From Actinomycetales bacterium SN12 (lineage in GTDB: Bacteria; Actinomycetota; Actinomycetes; Actinomycetales; Microbacteriaceae), in the NCBI GenBank assembly GCA_002837415.1, contig PJCV01000002.1, positions 248,001 to 312,000 of the forward strand: a stretch of 64,000 bases of DNA, in the 5' to 3' direction. Below, in pieces: positions 7,804-16,101 of this stretch (positions are counted from its first letter, which is position 1; each line of letters starts with the position of its first letter). The translations under genes were made by a program, and so were the position numbers. The notes under the pieces were generated by a model, which saw nothing but the letters and a program-made list of their open reading frames with translations, did no database searches and had not been told where the DNA came from.

Positions 7804-8670
7804 ATGAGCCCGATGACGCCGACGACCTTGACCCGGCTGGATCCGCGTTATCCGCTGCTCTGGCGCGATGTGGACACCGTGCAGTTCGGTCTCGAGAACG
7901 TGGTGCGCCTCGACGTCGCGGGCGCCTGGGTCGAGCCCCTGCTGAACCGGCTGCGCTCGGGCATCCGGCTCAGCTCGTTCGACGTGATCGCGCACGGCGT
8001 CGGCGCCCCGCGCGGCGATGCACGGCGGATGCTGGCGACGCTGCGTCCGCTGCTCGTCGAGGATCCGCTGCCTGCACCGCCGTTCTGGGCCGACAGCGTC
8101 AACCTCGCCGACGGACGAGGGCAGGAGCGGCTGCGCCAGTCGCTGATCGACGAAGGTCTCGACGAGGCCGACCCGCGCTCTCCCGGCGCGGTGGCGGTCG
8201 TGATGGTCGGCGGGGCCGCGGCGGCGCTGCAGCTCGCGCCCTACCTGCGCGACGATCTGCCGCACCTCCCGATCGGCTTCGAGCAGGATGCCGCGGTCGT
8301 GGGTCCGCTTATCGTGCCCGGGCGCACCCCGTGCCTGTCCTGCCGCGACGCGCACGAGCGCGATCGTGACGAGGCGTGGCCTCGCCTGCATGCACAGCTC
8401 GTCGGCACGACGACGCAGGTGACCTCGGCGCGCATCGCGCACGCGGCGGCGCTCGTCGCGCGCATCCTGCGCACGCCGACGCCGTCAGCCGGGTTGATGG
8501 TGCGCGTCAGCCCTGACGGGCGGCACGCCTGGCGCTCGGTGCGACATCACGCAGAATGCCCGTGCCGCGAGCTGTCGTTCCGATCTCCGCCAGGAAACGC
8601 GACGGAGACCGCTCCCCCCGCCCGGCTGACCGCGCCCATGACACGGCCAGCGTTCGCGCGGCCCGCGTGA
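7804..8670 (+). CDS. ThiF/TOMM-cyclodehydratase-like protein, orphan
   Basis: 288 residues. The N-terminal 90 residues (RLDPRYPLLWRD ... LLNRLRSG) resemble the leader-peptide-binding winged-helix domain of thiazole/oxazole-modified microcin (TOMM) cyclodehydratase C proteins. The middle is a Rossmann-like segment (VAVVMVGGAAAALQLAP), followed by two cysteine pairs (PCLSC about 178-182; HAECPC about 250-255) that probably bind zinc. No YcaO protein, dehydrogenase or precursor peptide is nearby. The same orphan is, as I recall, Rv3196 in M. tuberculosis. Function unknown. The last 35 or so residues beyond the second Cys pair are read from DNA that antisense-codes the UvrD2 C-terminus. ATG 7804 was chosen over an earlier ATG at 7714 because similarity begins here. 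Confidence 0.75.
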   Translation: MSPMTPTTLTRLDPRYPLLWRDVDTVQFGLENVVRLDVAGAWVEPLLNRLRSGIRLSSFDVIAHGVGAPRGDARRMLATLRPLLVEDPLPAPPFWADSVNLADGRGQERLRQSLIDEGLDEADPRSPGAVAVVMVGGAAAALQLAPYLRDDLPHLPIGFEQDAAVVGPLIVPGRTPCLSCRDAHERDRDEAWPRLHAQLVGTTTQVTSARIAHAAALVARILRTPTPSAGLMVRVSPDGRHAWRSVRHHAECPCRELSFRSPPGNATETAPPARLTAPMTRPAFARPA

Positions 8671-10231
8671 TGCCGACGTAGGCGAGGCGCCGCTCCTCGT
8701 CGATGTTCTCGAACGAGGTCGCGTACGAGATCGGCAGGGACCCCTCCGCCCACCCGGCGAGCAGCACATGCGGCCATTCGAGGCCCTTCGCCGCGTGCAG
8801 TGTCGACAGGGTGACGGTCTGCAGCGTCGGCTCGTGCTGGTCCTTGGCCCGCGCCATCAGCTCATCGGCGAAGACTCGCAGTGTCGTGCTGGGCGCCGCC
8901 TCCTCGGCGAGGCGCAGGATCGCGCGGCGCGCCTCCCACCCGTCCCGCTGCGCGCCGCCGGCCTGCGGCGGCTCGTCGGTGAGGCCGAGGCCGCGCAGCA
9001 CGTCGCGCACGGTCGGCAGGAACCCGGTATCCGTGGGCGCCACCGCAGCCCCTCGCAGCGCGAGGACCGCCTGACGCACCTCCGGCATGTCGAAGAAGCG
9101 CGTGCCGCCGAGAACGCTCGTCGCGACGCCTCGCGCGGCGAGCGCCTGCTGCAGCACGGCCGACTGGGCGTGCGCGCGATAGAGGACGGCGATGTCGGAT
9201 GGGGCGGCGCCCCCGGCGATGCGGCGCACGATGGCGTCGGCGATGCCCGCCGCCTCGTCGGTCTCGCTGTCGTACGCCGTGACCGTGGGCGGCTCCGCCT
9301 CGCCCGCGGGCGCGCCGGCGGGCTCCAGAGCCAGCGCACCGGGGCGTCCCTTCATCAGCGCGTTCGCGGCGGTGAGGATCGGCTCCTGAGAGCGGTAGTT
9401 CGTCTCGAGCCGCACGACGGTCGCGTCGCTGAACCGGCGCTCGAACTCGAGCAGGTAGCGCTGCTGCGCGCCGGCGAACGAGTAGATGGTCTGGCTGGCG
9501 TCGCCCACCACGCAGATGTCGCGCCGGTCGCCGAGCCACAGCTCGAGCAGCCGATTCTGCAGCGGCGACACGTCCTGGAACTCGTCGACCGTGAAGTGGC
9601 GGTACTGCTCGTGCACCGCCGCGGAGACCCGGGGCTCGGCCTCGAGCATCCCGGCGCAGGCGAGCAGCACGTCCTCGAAGTCGAGCTGACGCCGCTCGTC
9701 CTTCAACGCCTCGTAGGCGGTCTGCAGCTCGATCAGCTGCTCGGGGCGGATGCCGCTGATCGGCCGCTGCAGCTCGGCGTACTGCTCGATCGACAGCATC
9801 GAGACCTTCCGCCACTCGATCTCGGAGGCGATGTCGCGCAGCGTCGCCGTGCTGGGGCGCAGGCGCATCGCGTCGGCCGCCTGCCCGAGCATCCTGACCT
9901 TGTTGTCGATGAGCGACGGGGCGGAGTCGCCCGCGACGGTGGGCCAGAAGAAGTTCAGCTGCTTGAGGGCGGCGGCGTGGAAGGTGCGCGCCGCGACCCC
10001 GCCGACGCCGAGGGCGCGCAGGCGCCCTCGCAGCTCTCCGGCGGCCTTCGCCGTGAAGGTCACCGCCATCACGCGCTGCGGCGAATAGGCGCCCGTGTCG
10101 ACGCCGTGCGCGATGCGGTGCGTGATCACCCGCGTCTTGCCCGTTCCGGCGCCGGCGAGCACGGCGACCGGGCCGCGCAGCACGGATGCCGCCTCCCGCT
10201 GATGATCGTCCAGGGCATCCAGAGCGCTCAC
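8507..10231 (-). CDS. uvrD2: UvrD/Rep-family DNA helicase, UvrD2-like
   Basis: 574 residues, superfamily 1A helicase. Walker A AGAGTGKTRVI (about 26-36), Walker B VDEFQD (near 215), GDASQTIYSF (motif III), LETNYRS (motif IV), TLHAAKGLEWPHV (motif V) and YVGITRAARTL (motif VI). It ends soon after motif VI (PSRFLAEI) and so lacks the HRDC and zinc regions of mycobacterial UvrD2. I start it at GTG 10231: this overlaps the nudC stop as GTGA, with GAGG 4 bases upstream. The earlier ATG at 10264 lies inside nudC. The 3' end overlaps the convergent cyclodehydratase-like gene by 164 bp. Unwinding role in repair or replication is inferred from family. Confidence 0.88.
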   Translation of the reverse strand: MSALDALDDHQREAASVLRGPVAVLAGAGTGKTRVITHRIAHGVDTGAYSPQRVMAVTFTAKAAGELRGRLRALGVGGVAARTFHAAALKQLNFFWPTVAGDSAPSLIDNKVRMLGQAADAMRLRPSTATLRDIASEIEWRKVSMLSIEQYAELQRPISGIRPEQLIELQTAYEALKDERRQLDFEDVLLACAGMLEAEPRVSAAVHEQYRHFTVDEFQDVSPLQNRLLELWLGDRRDICVVGDASQTIYSFAGAQQRYLLEFERRFSDATVVRLETNYRSQEPILTAANALMKGRPGALALEPAGAPAGEAEPPTVTAYDSETDEAAGIADAIVRRIAGGAAPSDIAVLYRAHAQSAVLQQALAARGVATSVLGGTRFFDMPEVRQAVLALRGAAVAPTDTGFLPTVRDVLRGLGLTDEPPQAGGAQRDGWEARRAILRLAEEAAPSTTLRVFADELMARAKDQHEPTLQTVTLSTLHAAKGLEWPHVLLAGWAEGSLPISYATSFENIDEERRLAYVGITRAARTLAVSWARSAGRGERSPSRFLAEIGTTARGTGILRDVAPSARRAARQG

Positions 10232-11142
10232 TTCGCCTCGCTGCGCTCGCTCAGCGCACCGCACTGCTCGCCATCCCGGTACCAGTCCTCGATGAGCCGG
10301 CGGGCGATCGAGGACTGACTCGGCAGGCCGACCGGGCCCTTGCCGGCGAGCGCGCTTCCGATCTCGTCGCGCGTCAGCCAGCGCACATCGATGATCTCCT
10401 CGCCATCGGCCGCCACGTGCTCATCGGCGGCGACCGCGCGGAAGCCGACCATCAGGGAGCGCGGATACGGCCAGGGCTGCGACGCGACGTAGCGCAGCTC
10501 GCGCAGACGCACTCCGGCCTCTTCGGCGAGCTCGCGGTGCACCGTCGTCTCCATCGACTCCCCCGCCTCCACGAACCCGGCGAAGCACGAGTACATGGTG
10601 CCGCGCCACGCCGCGTTGGCGCCCAGCAGCAGCCGCTCGCCGTCGGGGCTCTCGACCGCGACGATCACGGCGGGGTCGGTGCGCGGGAAGTGCTCCGCGC
10701 CGCACACATCGCAGTGCCGCGCCCATCCGGCGCTGCGAAGCTCGAGCAGGCTGCCACAGCGGCTGCAGTGCCGCGCGTCGACCAGCCAGGCGGAGACCGC
10801 GACCGCGGTCACGAAGATCTCGGCTTCGAAGGGATCGAGCAGGCCGCCGACCTCCCGCAGCCCGAGCCACGTCTCGTCCGGTGCGGCATCGATGCTCTCG
10901 TGCTCCGACGGGACGGATGCCAGAAGCAGGGCCGCGCCGTCGGCATCCCGCCCGAGCAGAGCCCACTCGGCATCGCCGACCTCCGCCGCGCCGACGCGCA
11001 CGACGGCCCTGTCGGCGACGCGAATGCGGCGATCGCGGACGACGACGACCCTGGTGCCCTGTGCGGCGCGCAGGCGATCGAGCACGCCTGGCTCTGCACG
11101 CAGCTCAGCGGCTCTGTCGAGGATGTCGGACCTGGTGCTCAT
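10228..11142 (-). CDS. nudC: NAD(+) diphosphatase / RNA decapping Nudix hydrolase NudC
   Basis: 304 residues. Zinc ribbon CSRCG...CDVCG (about 170-190), the Nudix box GFVEAGESMETTVHRELAEEAGV (about 215-237) with all catalytic residues, and the NudC-specific SQPWPYPRS (about 247-255). It cleaves NAD(H) to NMN(H) and AMP, and in the family also removes NAD caps from RNA. ATG 11142 has AGGAGG 4 bases upstream. The last residues, LSERSEAK, come from a dispersed DNA repeat (10231-10256), so the C-terminus was probably extended or replaced by that repeat. Coupled to uvrD2 by a GTGA overlap and divergent from the phosphotransferase-like gene. Confidence 0.92.
   Translation of the reverse strand: MSTRSDILDRAAELRAEPGVLDRLRAAQGTRVVVVRDRRIRVADRAVVRVGAAEVGDAEWALLGRDADGAALLLASVPSEHESIDAAPDETWLGLREVGGLLDPFEAEIFVTAVAVSAWLVDARHCSRCGSLLELRSAGWARHCDVCGAEHFPRTDPAVIVAVESPDGERLLLGANAAWRGTMYSCFAGFVEAGESMETTVHRELAEEAGVRLRELRYVASQPWPYPRSLMVGFRAVAADEHVAADGEEIIDVRWLTRDEIGSALAGKGPVGLPSQSSIARRLIEDWYRDGEQCGALSERSEAK
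10231..10256 (-). repeat. Dispersed repeat TGAGCGAGCGCAGCGAG, copy in nudC 3' end
   Basis: The stretch 10232-10253 matches 27002-27023 at 21 of 22 positions. It codes the NudC tail LSERSEAK and supplies the GAGG used by uvrD2. Confidence 0.8.
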
Positions 11143-11232
11143 GCGTCCTCCTGCTCTCGTGCGGCCCTCCCGGAATGCGACGTATGCCGCGGCACTCGCG
11201 TGGCGTGGACGCCAACTGCGCGGAGGCAGACC

Positions 11233-11238
11233 TACGCT
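11233..11238 (+). promoter_or_regulatory. -10 element, leaderless phosphotransferase-like gene
   Basis: TACGCT, 7 bases before ATG 11246. Confidence 0.55.
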
Positions 11239-11245
11239 GGGGAGC

Positions 11246-12637
11246 ATGGCACGCTCTCCTTTCACTCTAGTGGCGGCGGTCACGGCCGCTGTGCCCGGGG
11301 CGGAGGTCACGGGCGCTCGCGCTCTGACCGCGGACGGCGACGGGAGGTTCGACTCGGCCATCGCCACACTCGCCGACGGCAGCGAACTCGTGATCCGCGT
11401 CGCCGCCGATGACGCGGCGGCCGTCGAGCTCGCCGAGGAGGCGCTCGCGCTGCGCGCGCTGACGGCCGGTGCGAGGGAGATCCTGCCCTTCCGCGTGCCC
11501 ACCGCGATGGGAGAGACGCGAGTCGGCGAGGGGCGCGCCCTGGTCACCGATCTCATGCCCGGCTTCCAGGTCGAGGCCGCGCACCTTCCCGCCGGACGCG
11601 GCGCCGCTGTGTCGATCGGTCAGGCGATCGCCGCCGTGCACGCCCTGCCGCCCTCGGTCGTGCGCGCAGCCGGGCTGAGCGTGCGCGATGCCGCCGCCGT
11701 GCGAGCCGAGACCGACCAGCTGGTCGACCGCGCGTCGGCGACCGGTCGAGTGCCGGCTCGTCTCAGCGGACGCTGGCGGGATGCCGTCGCGGACGACAAC
11801 CTCTGGCGCTTCGAGAGTGCCGTGACGCTGGGCGGCATCCAGGCTCTCTCGTTCCTGTTCGAGGACGACCCGCACGACGGCCCACAGGTGGTCGCGGTGC
11901 TCGGCTGGCGCGGACTCGCCGTCGGAGACCCCGCAGAGGACCTCGGGTGGCTTTCCGGTGCACCGGATGCCGCGCCCGACGTGCTCGCCGCGTACACGGC
12001 GGCGTCGCAGCGCGCTGCCGATGACGCGCTGCAGGCGCGCGCTCGCCTGCACGCCGAACTCGAGTTCGCCCGCTGGCTCGTGCACGGCGATGAGCTGCGT
12101 CGACCCGACATCGTCGATGACGCCGCGGCGCTGCTGGAGTCGCTCAGCTCGGGCCTGCGCGGCGATGATCTGCGGGTGGCCGTGGCATACACCGGCGGCG
12201 TCGATTCTGCACTCGACGTGCTCGATCGCGTACCGGCCACCGCGTCGAGCGACATCGACACCTCGATGCAGACCGACGCGTATCGTCCCGAGGATCTCTG
12301 GCGCGAGGCGGAGCCCGACGAGTCGGACCACGCTCGCGAATCGGCACAGGCCGCGACGCCGGTCGTGCCGCACGGGGAGGATGACGCGCAAGGCGGAGCG
12401 GGTGCGCCCGCAGCGCCGGTGCGCTCGTCGTGGGAGGAGCCCACGCAGGACCTCACCGACGTCGCCGGCGTGCGCGGATCGACACGTCACGCTGATGACG
12501 CGGACGACGCCGTGGCGACGGATGCCGATGCCGCGGCGCACCCCGGTCAGTCGGCGTCCACCGACGCGGACTCCGACGAAGCTCAGCGCGCGGCCCGCGC
12601 CGCGCTCCAGCGCTGGACCAGGTCCGACTCGGAGTAG
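11246..12637 (+). CDS. Aminoglycoside/macrolide phosphotransferase-fold protein
   Basis: 463 residues. Residues 1-310 have the APH-type kinase fold: an N-lobe with LVTDLMPGFQVE as hinge (about 92-103), IGQAIAAVHALPP (about 115-127), and a GDPAEDLGWLSGAPDA segment (about 227-242) where the DFG-equivalent D-x-x-D pair lies. The catalytic HGD loop is not obvious: VAVLGWRGLAVGDPAEDL keeps W-R-G rather than H-x-D. Residues from about 335 are acidic, Asp/Ala-rich and probably disordered. Homologues commonly sit beside adnAB/uvrD2 in actinobacteria, so the family name macrolide phosphotransferase is probably not its real role. The 3' end overlaps adnB by 55 bp. Confidence 0.75.
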   Translation: MARSPFTLVAAVTAAVPGAEVTGARALTADGDGRFDSAIATLADGSELVIRVAADDAAAVELAEEALALRALTAGAREILPFRVPTAMGETRVGEGRALVTDLMPGFQVEAAHLPAGRGAAVSIGQAIAAVHALPPSVVRAAGLSVRDAAAVRAETDQLVDRASATGRVPARLSGRWRDAVADDNLWRFESAVTLGGIQALSFLFEDDPHDGPQVVAVLGWRGLAVGDPAEDLGWLSGAPDAAPDVLAAYTAASQRAADDALQARARLHAELEFARWLVHGDELRRPDIVDDAAALLESLSSGLRGDDLRVAVAYTGGVDSALDVLDRVPATASSDIDTSMQTDAYRPEDLWREAEPDESDHARESAQAATPVVPHGEDDAQGGAGAPAAPVRSSWEEPTQDLTDVAGVRGSTRHADDADDAVATDADAAAHPGQSASTDADSDEAQRAARAALQRWTRSDSE

Positions 12638-15600
12638 ATCCGGTCATCGCGGATGACCAGCTCGTCCGCGACGTAGAACAGCGCCACATCGATCTCCTCC
12701 AGCGGCACCCCGAACCGTCGATGGTAGGCGAGCCGGTAGAGGGCCAGCTGCAGCATCCGCTCCTCCCGCTCGGCGGCCGTGCGAGGTGCCCGCCCGGTCT
12801 TCCAGTCGACGATCTCGATGCGCCCACCACGGTCCTCGCGGCGGTAGACCGCGTCGAGCTTGCAGATGACGATGTGACCGTCACCCTCGCCCGCGATGTC
12901 GGCTTCACCGAAGGCGAAGTCGATCTCGATCTCGACGGCGATCGGCTGCAGCGGCGCCCATTCGCTGCGTTCGAACCGCTCCTGGAGCTCGGTGAGATCG
13001 GCCGCGTCAGCGGCTGAGACGTCGCCGGAGTCGGGCGCGTCGTCGTCGACCTCCCACAGACCCTCGTCGATCCTCGTGCCGACGCCGACCCGTTCGCTGC
13101 GCTGCTCCACCCACGCGTGGAACAGCGTTCCCAGCCGCGTCTGGCGGTACGGCCGCTCGGGCATGGGCCGCACGATCCGGCTGACCGTGCCCTCGAAGTC
13201 GGCGAGGTAGTCCTTGAACCGCGACGCAGGCAGCCGGGTGGGCGGGTCGGCGTCGATGCCGCGCATGCGAGCTTCCCGCTCTGCCAGCAGCCGGCGCAGC
13301 TCGATCGTCGGCTCGACGCGCGCGGCGTCGGCCAGCGCCTCGCCGACGAGGCCTGCCGCCGCGGTGACGGCGGGACGGCGACCGCCCAGCGGGTCGAGCG
13401 GCCACTGGGTCGTCATGCCAGCTCCCGCGTAGGGATTTTCGTCGCGGTCCACCACGCCGATGAGGTCGACCGGATCGCTCCCCGGATCGAGCACGTCGAT
13501 CGCCTCGAGCAGGTAGGGGCTGGGGGTGCGCGGTTCCTTCTGACCCGCCCAGTGAGCGCCGGTCAGCAGCAGGTCGGTGCGCGCCCGGGTGACCGCGACG
13601 TACGCGAGCCGGCGCTCCTCCTGACGCTGATACTCGCGGTACCTCCCCTTGAACACCGTCAGCGCTCCGGGCGCCGTCTTGCTCTGACTCGTGAGGGATG
13701 CGACCCCGGCCTTGATGCTCTTCGCCCGCTCCGCCGGGTCGTAGGCGGGCGCCGACCACTCGAAGACCGGCAGCGCGCCGGCATCCCCGCGCAGCGCGAA
13801 GGGCAGCATCCCGAATCCGAACCATCCGGAGGTGTCGTTCACCCGCGAGGGAAGCTCATCGTCGACCAGACGCACCACGGCGACCGCATCCCACTCGAGG
13901 CCCTTCGAGCCGTGGATTGTCAGCAGCTGCACGACGCCGGGCTCGGGTGGCTCCGGTCGCGGCATGAGCTCGTCGGTGCTCTCCGCCTTGTCGAGCCAGG
14001 CCATCAGGCTGGCTATCGTTCCGCGCGGGTCGGCCGAGAGGAATGCGCGCACCTCGTCGACGAACGCCCGCAGCTGTGTCGCGGCCACCCGCGCGGGACC
14101 GCGGGTCTCATTGGCGGCGAGTTCTATGTCGAGTCGGAGCTCGAGCTCGATCAGCCGGATCAGCTCGGGGATCGGCTGCGCGGATGCCCGTCTCAGGCGC
14201 TCCAGCATCTCGCCGGCCGCACGGAGGCGTCGGCGTCCTTCGATGCTGATGCCCTCGAGCAGGCGGTAGTCATCGCGCAGGCTGCGCACGACATCCACCG
14301 CGTCGACAATCGAGACGGCTTCGTCCGCGCCCCGCGACGAGCGGATGCGCGCGCGAAGCTCATCCGGCAGCGGGAGCAGCCCGCTGTCACGCCGCGAGAG
14401 CTCGGCCGCGAGGTCGTACAGCGCCGCCATGTCGGCGACTCCCACTCCGAAGCGCGGCCCGACCAGCAGTCGGATGAGTGCCGATCCTGCGTTGGGGTCG
14501 TTGATCACCCGCAGCACCGAGACGACATCGACCACCTCGGGAGTGGCGAGGAGTCCGCCGAGACCGAGGATGCGATGCGGGATGCCTGCCGCGGCGAGCG
14601 CGCCCGCGAAGGTCTGCATGTGCCGCTTGGAGCGGAACAGGATGGCGCCGGTGTGCGGCTTGTCCCCGGGTGCGGCGGCGGCTGCGTGCGCTGCGCGGCG
14701 ATCGGCGAACCATGCCGCCACCTCCGCGGCCTCCTCGTCGACCGTGGAGGGGAAGCGGATCTCGACGGCGCCCTGTCCTGCCCCTGGCCGGGGCTGAAGC
14801 GGCGGTACGTCGAGACCGGGCCGCTGCAGTGGTGCGAGCACGCGATTGGCGATGTCGAGGATGCGACTGTCGTTGCGCCAGCTCGTCATCAGGCTGTAAG
14901 TGCAGGGCTGCTGCTCGCGGGCGAACGAGCGCGAGAACGCGTACAGGTTGTCGGCGCTCGCGCCGCGCCAGCCGTAGATGGACTGGTGGGGATCGCCGAC
15001 CGCCATCACCGCGGAGTCGCGGAACAGCTCCGCGAGGAAGCGGGTCTGGATGACCGAGGTGTCCTGGTATTCGTCGAGCAGCACCACGCGGTGCTGCTCG
15101 CGCAGCTCGGCGCGCACCTCGGGCGCGGATTCGACGATGTCGTACGCACCGCTGACCTGATCGGCGAAGTCGAGCACACCACGTCGCTGCTTCTCGGCGA
15201 TGTACTCGCGCACCAGCGCGACCAGCGTGGGCAGGGCGATCAGGTTGGACGCGGCTCTGTCGATGGCGTCGTTGCTGCGGTACGGCTCGAATGTGCGCGC
15301 CGTCTCCAGGGCGATCCGGGAGGCTCGTTCGAGATCGGCACGGTGATCGAGCGCGTCTCCCGCCAGTCGCTGCACGGCATCGACGATCGTGTTGACCGCC
15401 AGCTCGATGTTCTCGAGCTCGGGCAGGTCGGCGCGCAGCACGACCTCGCGCGCGAGCATCCACGATGCCGCCTGGCTGAGCATCGCGACATCGGCGTCTC
15501 GGCCGATCCGCGCCGCATGCTCGCGCACGATCCCGTCGGCGAAGGCGTTGTAGGTCGACACGCGCGGTCGGATCATCAGATCCTCCGCCGTTCGAGGCGC

Positions 15601-16101
15601 AGCCGGATCCCAGCCGGTGCGGTAGCGGCCCGCCAGTTCGTCGAGCAGCTGCCCCCGCACCACCTCACGCTGCGGCCCGGGCGCCGCGGCATCGATGCGC
15701 AGCAGCTCGCCCGATGCGACGATCTCGGGCAGGTGCGGGAGCAGACCACGACGGCCGTACTCGTCGATCATGGCGAGCCGTGATCCGATGCGCTCGGCGA
15801 GCTCGCCGGCGGCCTTGCGCGTGAAGGTGAGCCCGAGGATCTCGTCTCGGCGCACCAGGTCGTTCGCCACCAGCCAGACCACGCGTCCCGACATCGTCTC
15901 GGTCTTGCCGCTGCCCGCGCCCGCCACCACCAGGGCCGGCGTCGGGGGCGCCTCGATCACGCGCTGCTGAGCCGGCGTCGGCGTGGGCAGCCCGAGCGCC
16001 GCGGACACGTCCGTGGCGGAGATCAGGGGCGGATGCGGCCACTCCCCCTGCTCGGGGATGGCGGCAGGCGTCGAGGCGGTCGCGCCCTGGACCGCGGTCA
16101 C
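12583..16101 (-). CDS. adnB: AdnB helicase-nuclease subunit
   Basis: 1172 residues. SF1A helicase: LVVAGAGSGKTET (about 58-70), LLDEYQDTSVIQ (near 350), GDPHQSIYGWRGA, TIHGSKGLEWDAVAV and RRLAYVAVTRARTDL. A RecB-type PD-(D/E)xK nuclease follows at the C-terminus: KLDAVY, EIVDWKTG (about 1096) and LQLALYRLAY (QxxxY). With AdnA it forms the actinobacterial end-resection machine that replaces RecBCD/AddAB in double-strand-break repair. The start is GTG 16101, overlapping the adnA stop as GTGA, so subunits are made together. It is the main motor in the mycobacterial enzyme, consistent with intact helicase motifs here. Confidence 0.92.
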   Translation of the reverse strand: MTAVQGATASTPAAIPEQGEWPHPPLISATDVSAALGLPTPTPAQQRVIEAPPTPALVVAGAGSGKTETMSGRVVWLVANDLVRRDEILGLTFTRKAAGELAERIGSRLAMIDEYGRRGLLPHLPEIVASGELLRIDAAAPGPQREVVRGQLLDELAGRYRTGWDPAAPRTAEDLMIRPRVSTYNAFADGIVREHAARIGRDADVAMLSQAASWMLAREVVLRADLPELENIELAVNTIVDAVQRLAGDALDHRADLERASRIALETARTFEPYRSNDAIDRAASNLIALPTLVALVREYIAEKQRRGVLDFADQVSGAYDIVESAPEVRAELREQHRVVLLDEYQDTSVIQTRFLAELFRDSAVMAVGDPHQSIYGWRGASADNLYAFSRSFAREQQPCTYSLMTSWRNDSRILDIANRVLAPLQRPGLDVPPLQPRPGAGQGAVEIRFPSTVDEEAAEVAAWFADRRAAHAAAAAPGDKPHTGAILFRSKRHMQTFAGALAAAGIPHRILGLGGLLATPEVVDVVSVLRVINDPNAGSALIRLLVGPRFGVGVADMAALYDLAAELSRRDSGLLPLPDELRARIRSSRGADEAVSIVDAVDVVRSLRDDYRLLEGISIEGRRRLRAAGEMLERLRRASAQPIPELIRLIELELRLDIELAANETRGPARVAATQLRAFVDEVRAFLSADPRGTIASLMAWLDKAESTDELMPRPEPPEPGVVQLLTIHGSKGLEWDAVAVVRLVDDELPSRVNDTSGWFGFGMLPFALRGDAGALPVFEWSAPAYDPAERAKSIKAGVASLTSQSKTAPGALTVFKGRYREYQRQEERRLAYVAVTRARTDLLLTGAHWAGQKEPRTPSPYLLEAIDVLDPGSDPVDLIGVVDRDENPYAGAGMTTQWPLDPLGGRRPAVTAAAGLVGEALADAARVEPTIELRRLLAEREARMRGIDADPPTRLPASRFKDYLADFEGTVSRIVRPMPERPYRQTRLGTLFHAWVEQRSERVGVGTRIDEGLWEVDDDAPDSGDVSAADAADLTELQERFERSEWAPLQPIAVEIEIDFAFGEADIAGEGDGHIVICKLDAVYRREDRGGRIEIVDWKTGRAPRTAAEREERMLQLALYRLAYHRRFGVPLEEIDVALFYVADELVIRDDRIYSESDLVQRWSAARAAR

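Noticed and set aside
7804-8670. TOMM (thiazole/oxazole peptide) biosynthetic cluster
   Set aside because: Only the cyclodehydratase-like protein is present; no YcaO, oxidase, transporter or precursor peptide is nearby.
10232-10264. Upstream ATG start for uvrD2 at 10264
   Set aside because: It would extend the helicase into the repeat-coded nudC end. GTG 10231 has a ribosome site and a GTGA overlap typical of this genome.
11246-12637. Macrolide resistance gene
   Set aside because: The fold is right, but catalytic residues are unclear and the location with adnAB is a conserved housekeeping position.
13117-15783. 888-codon open frame antisense to adnB
   Set aside because: Same kind of GC-driven shadow; the sense strand has every helicase and nuclease motif.
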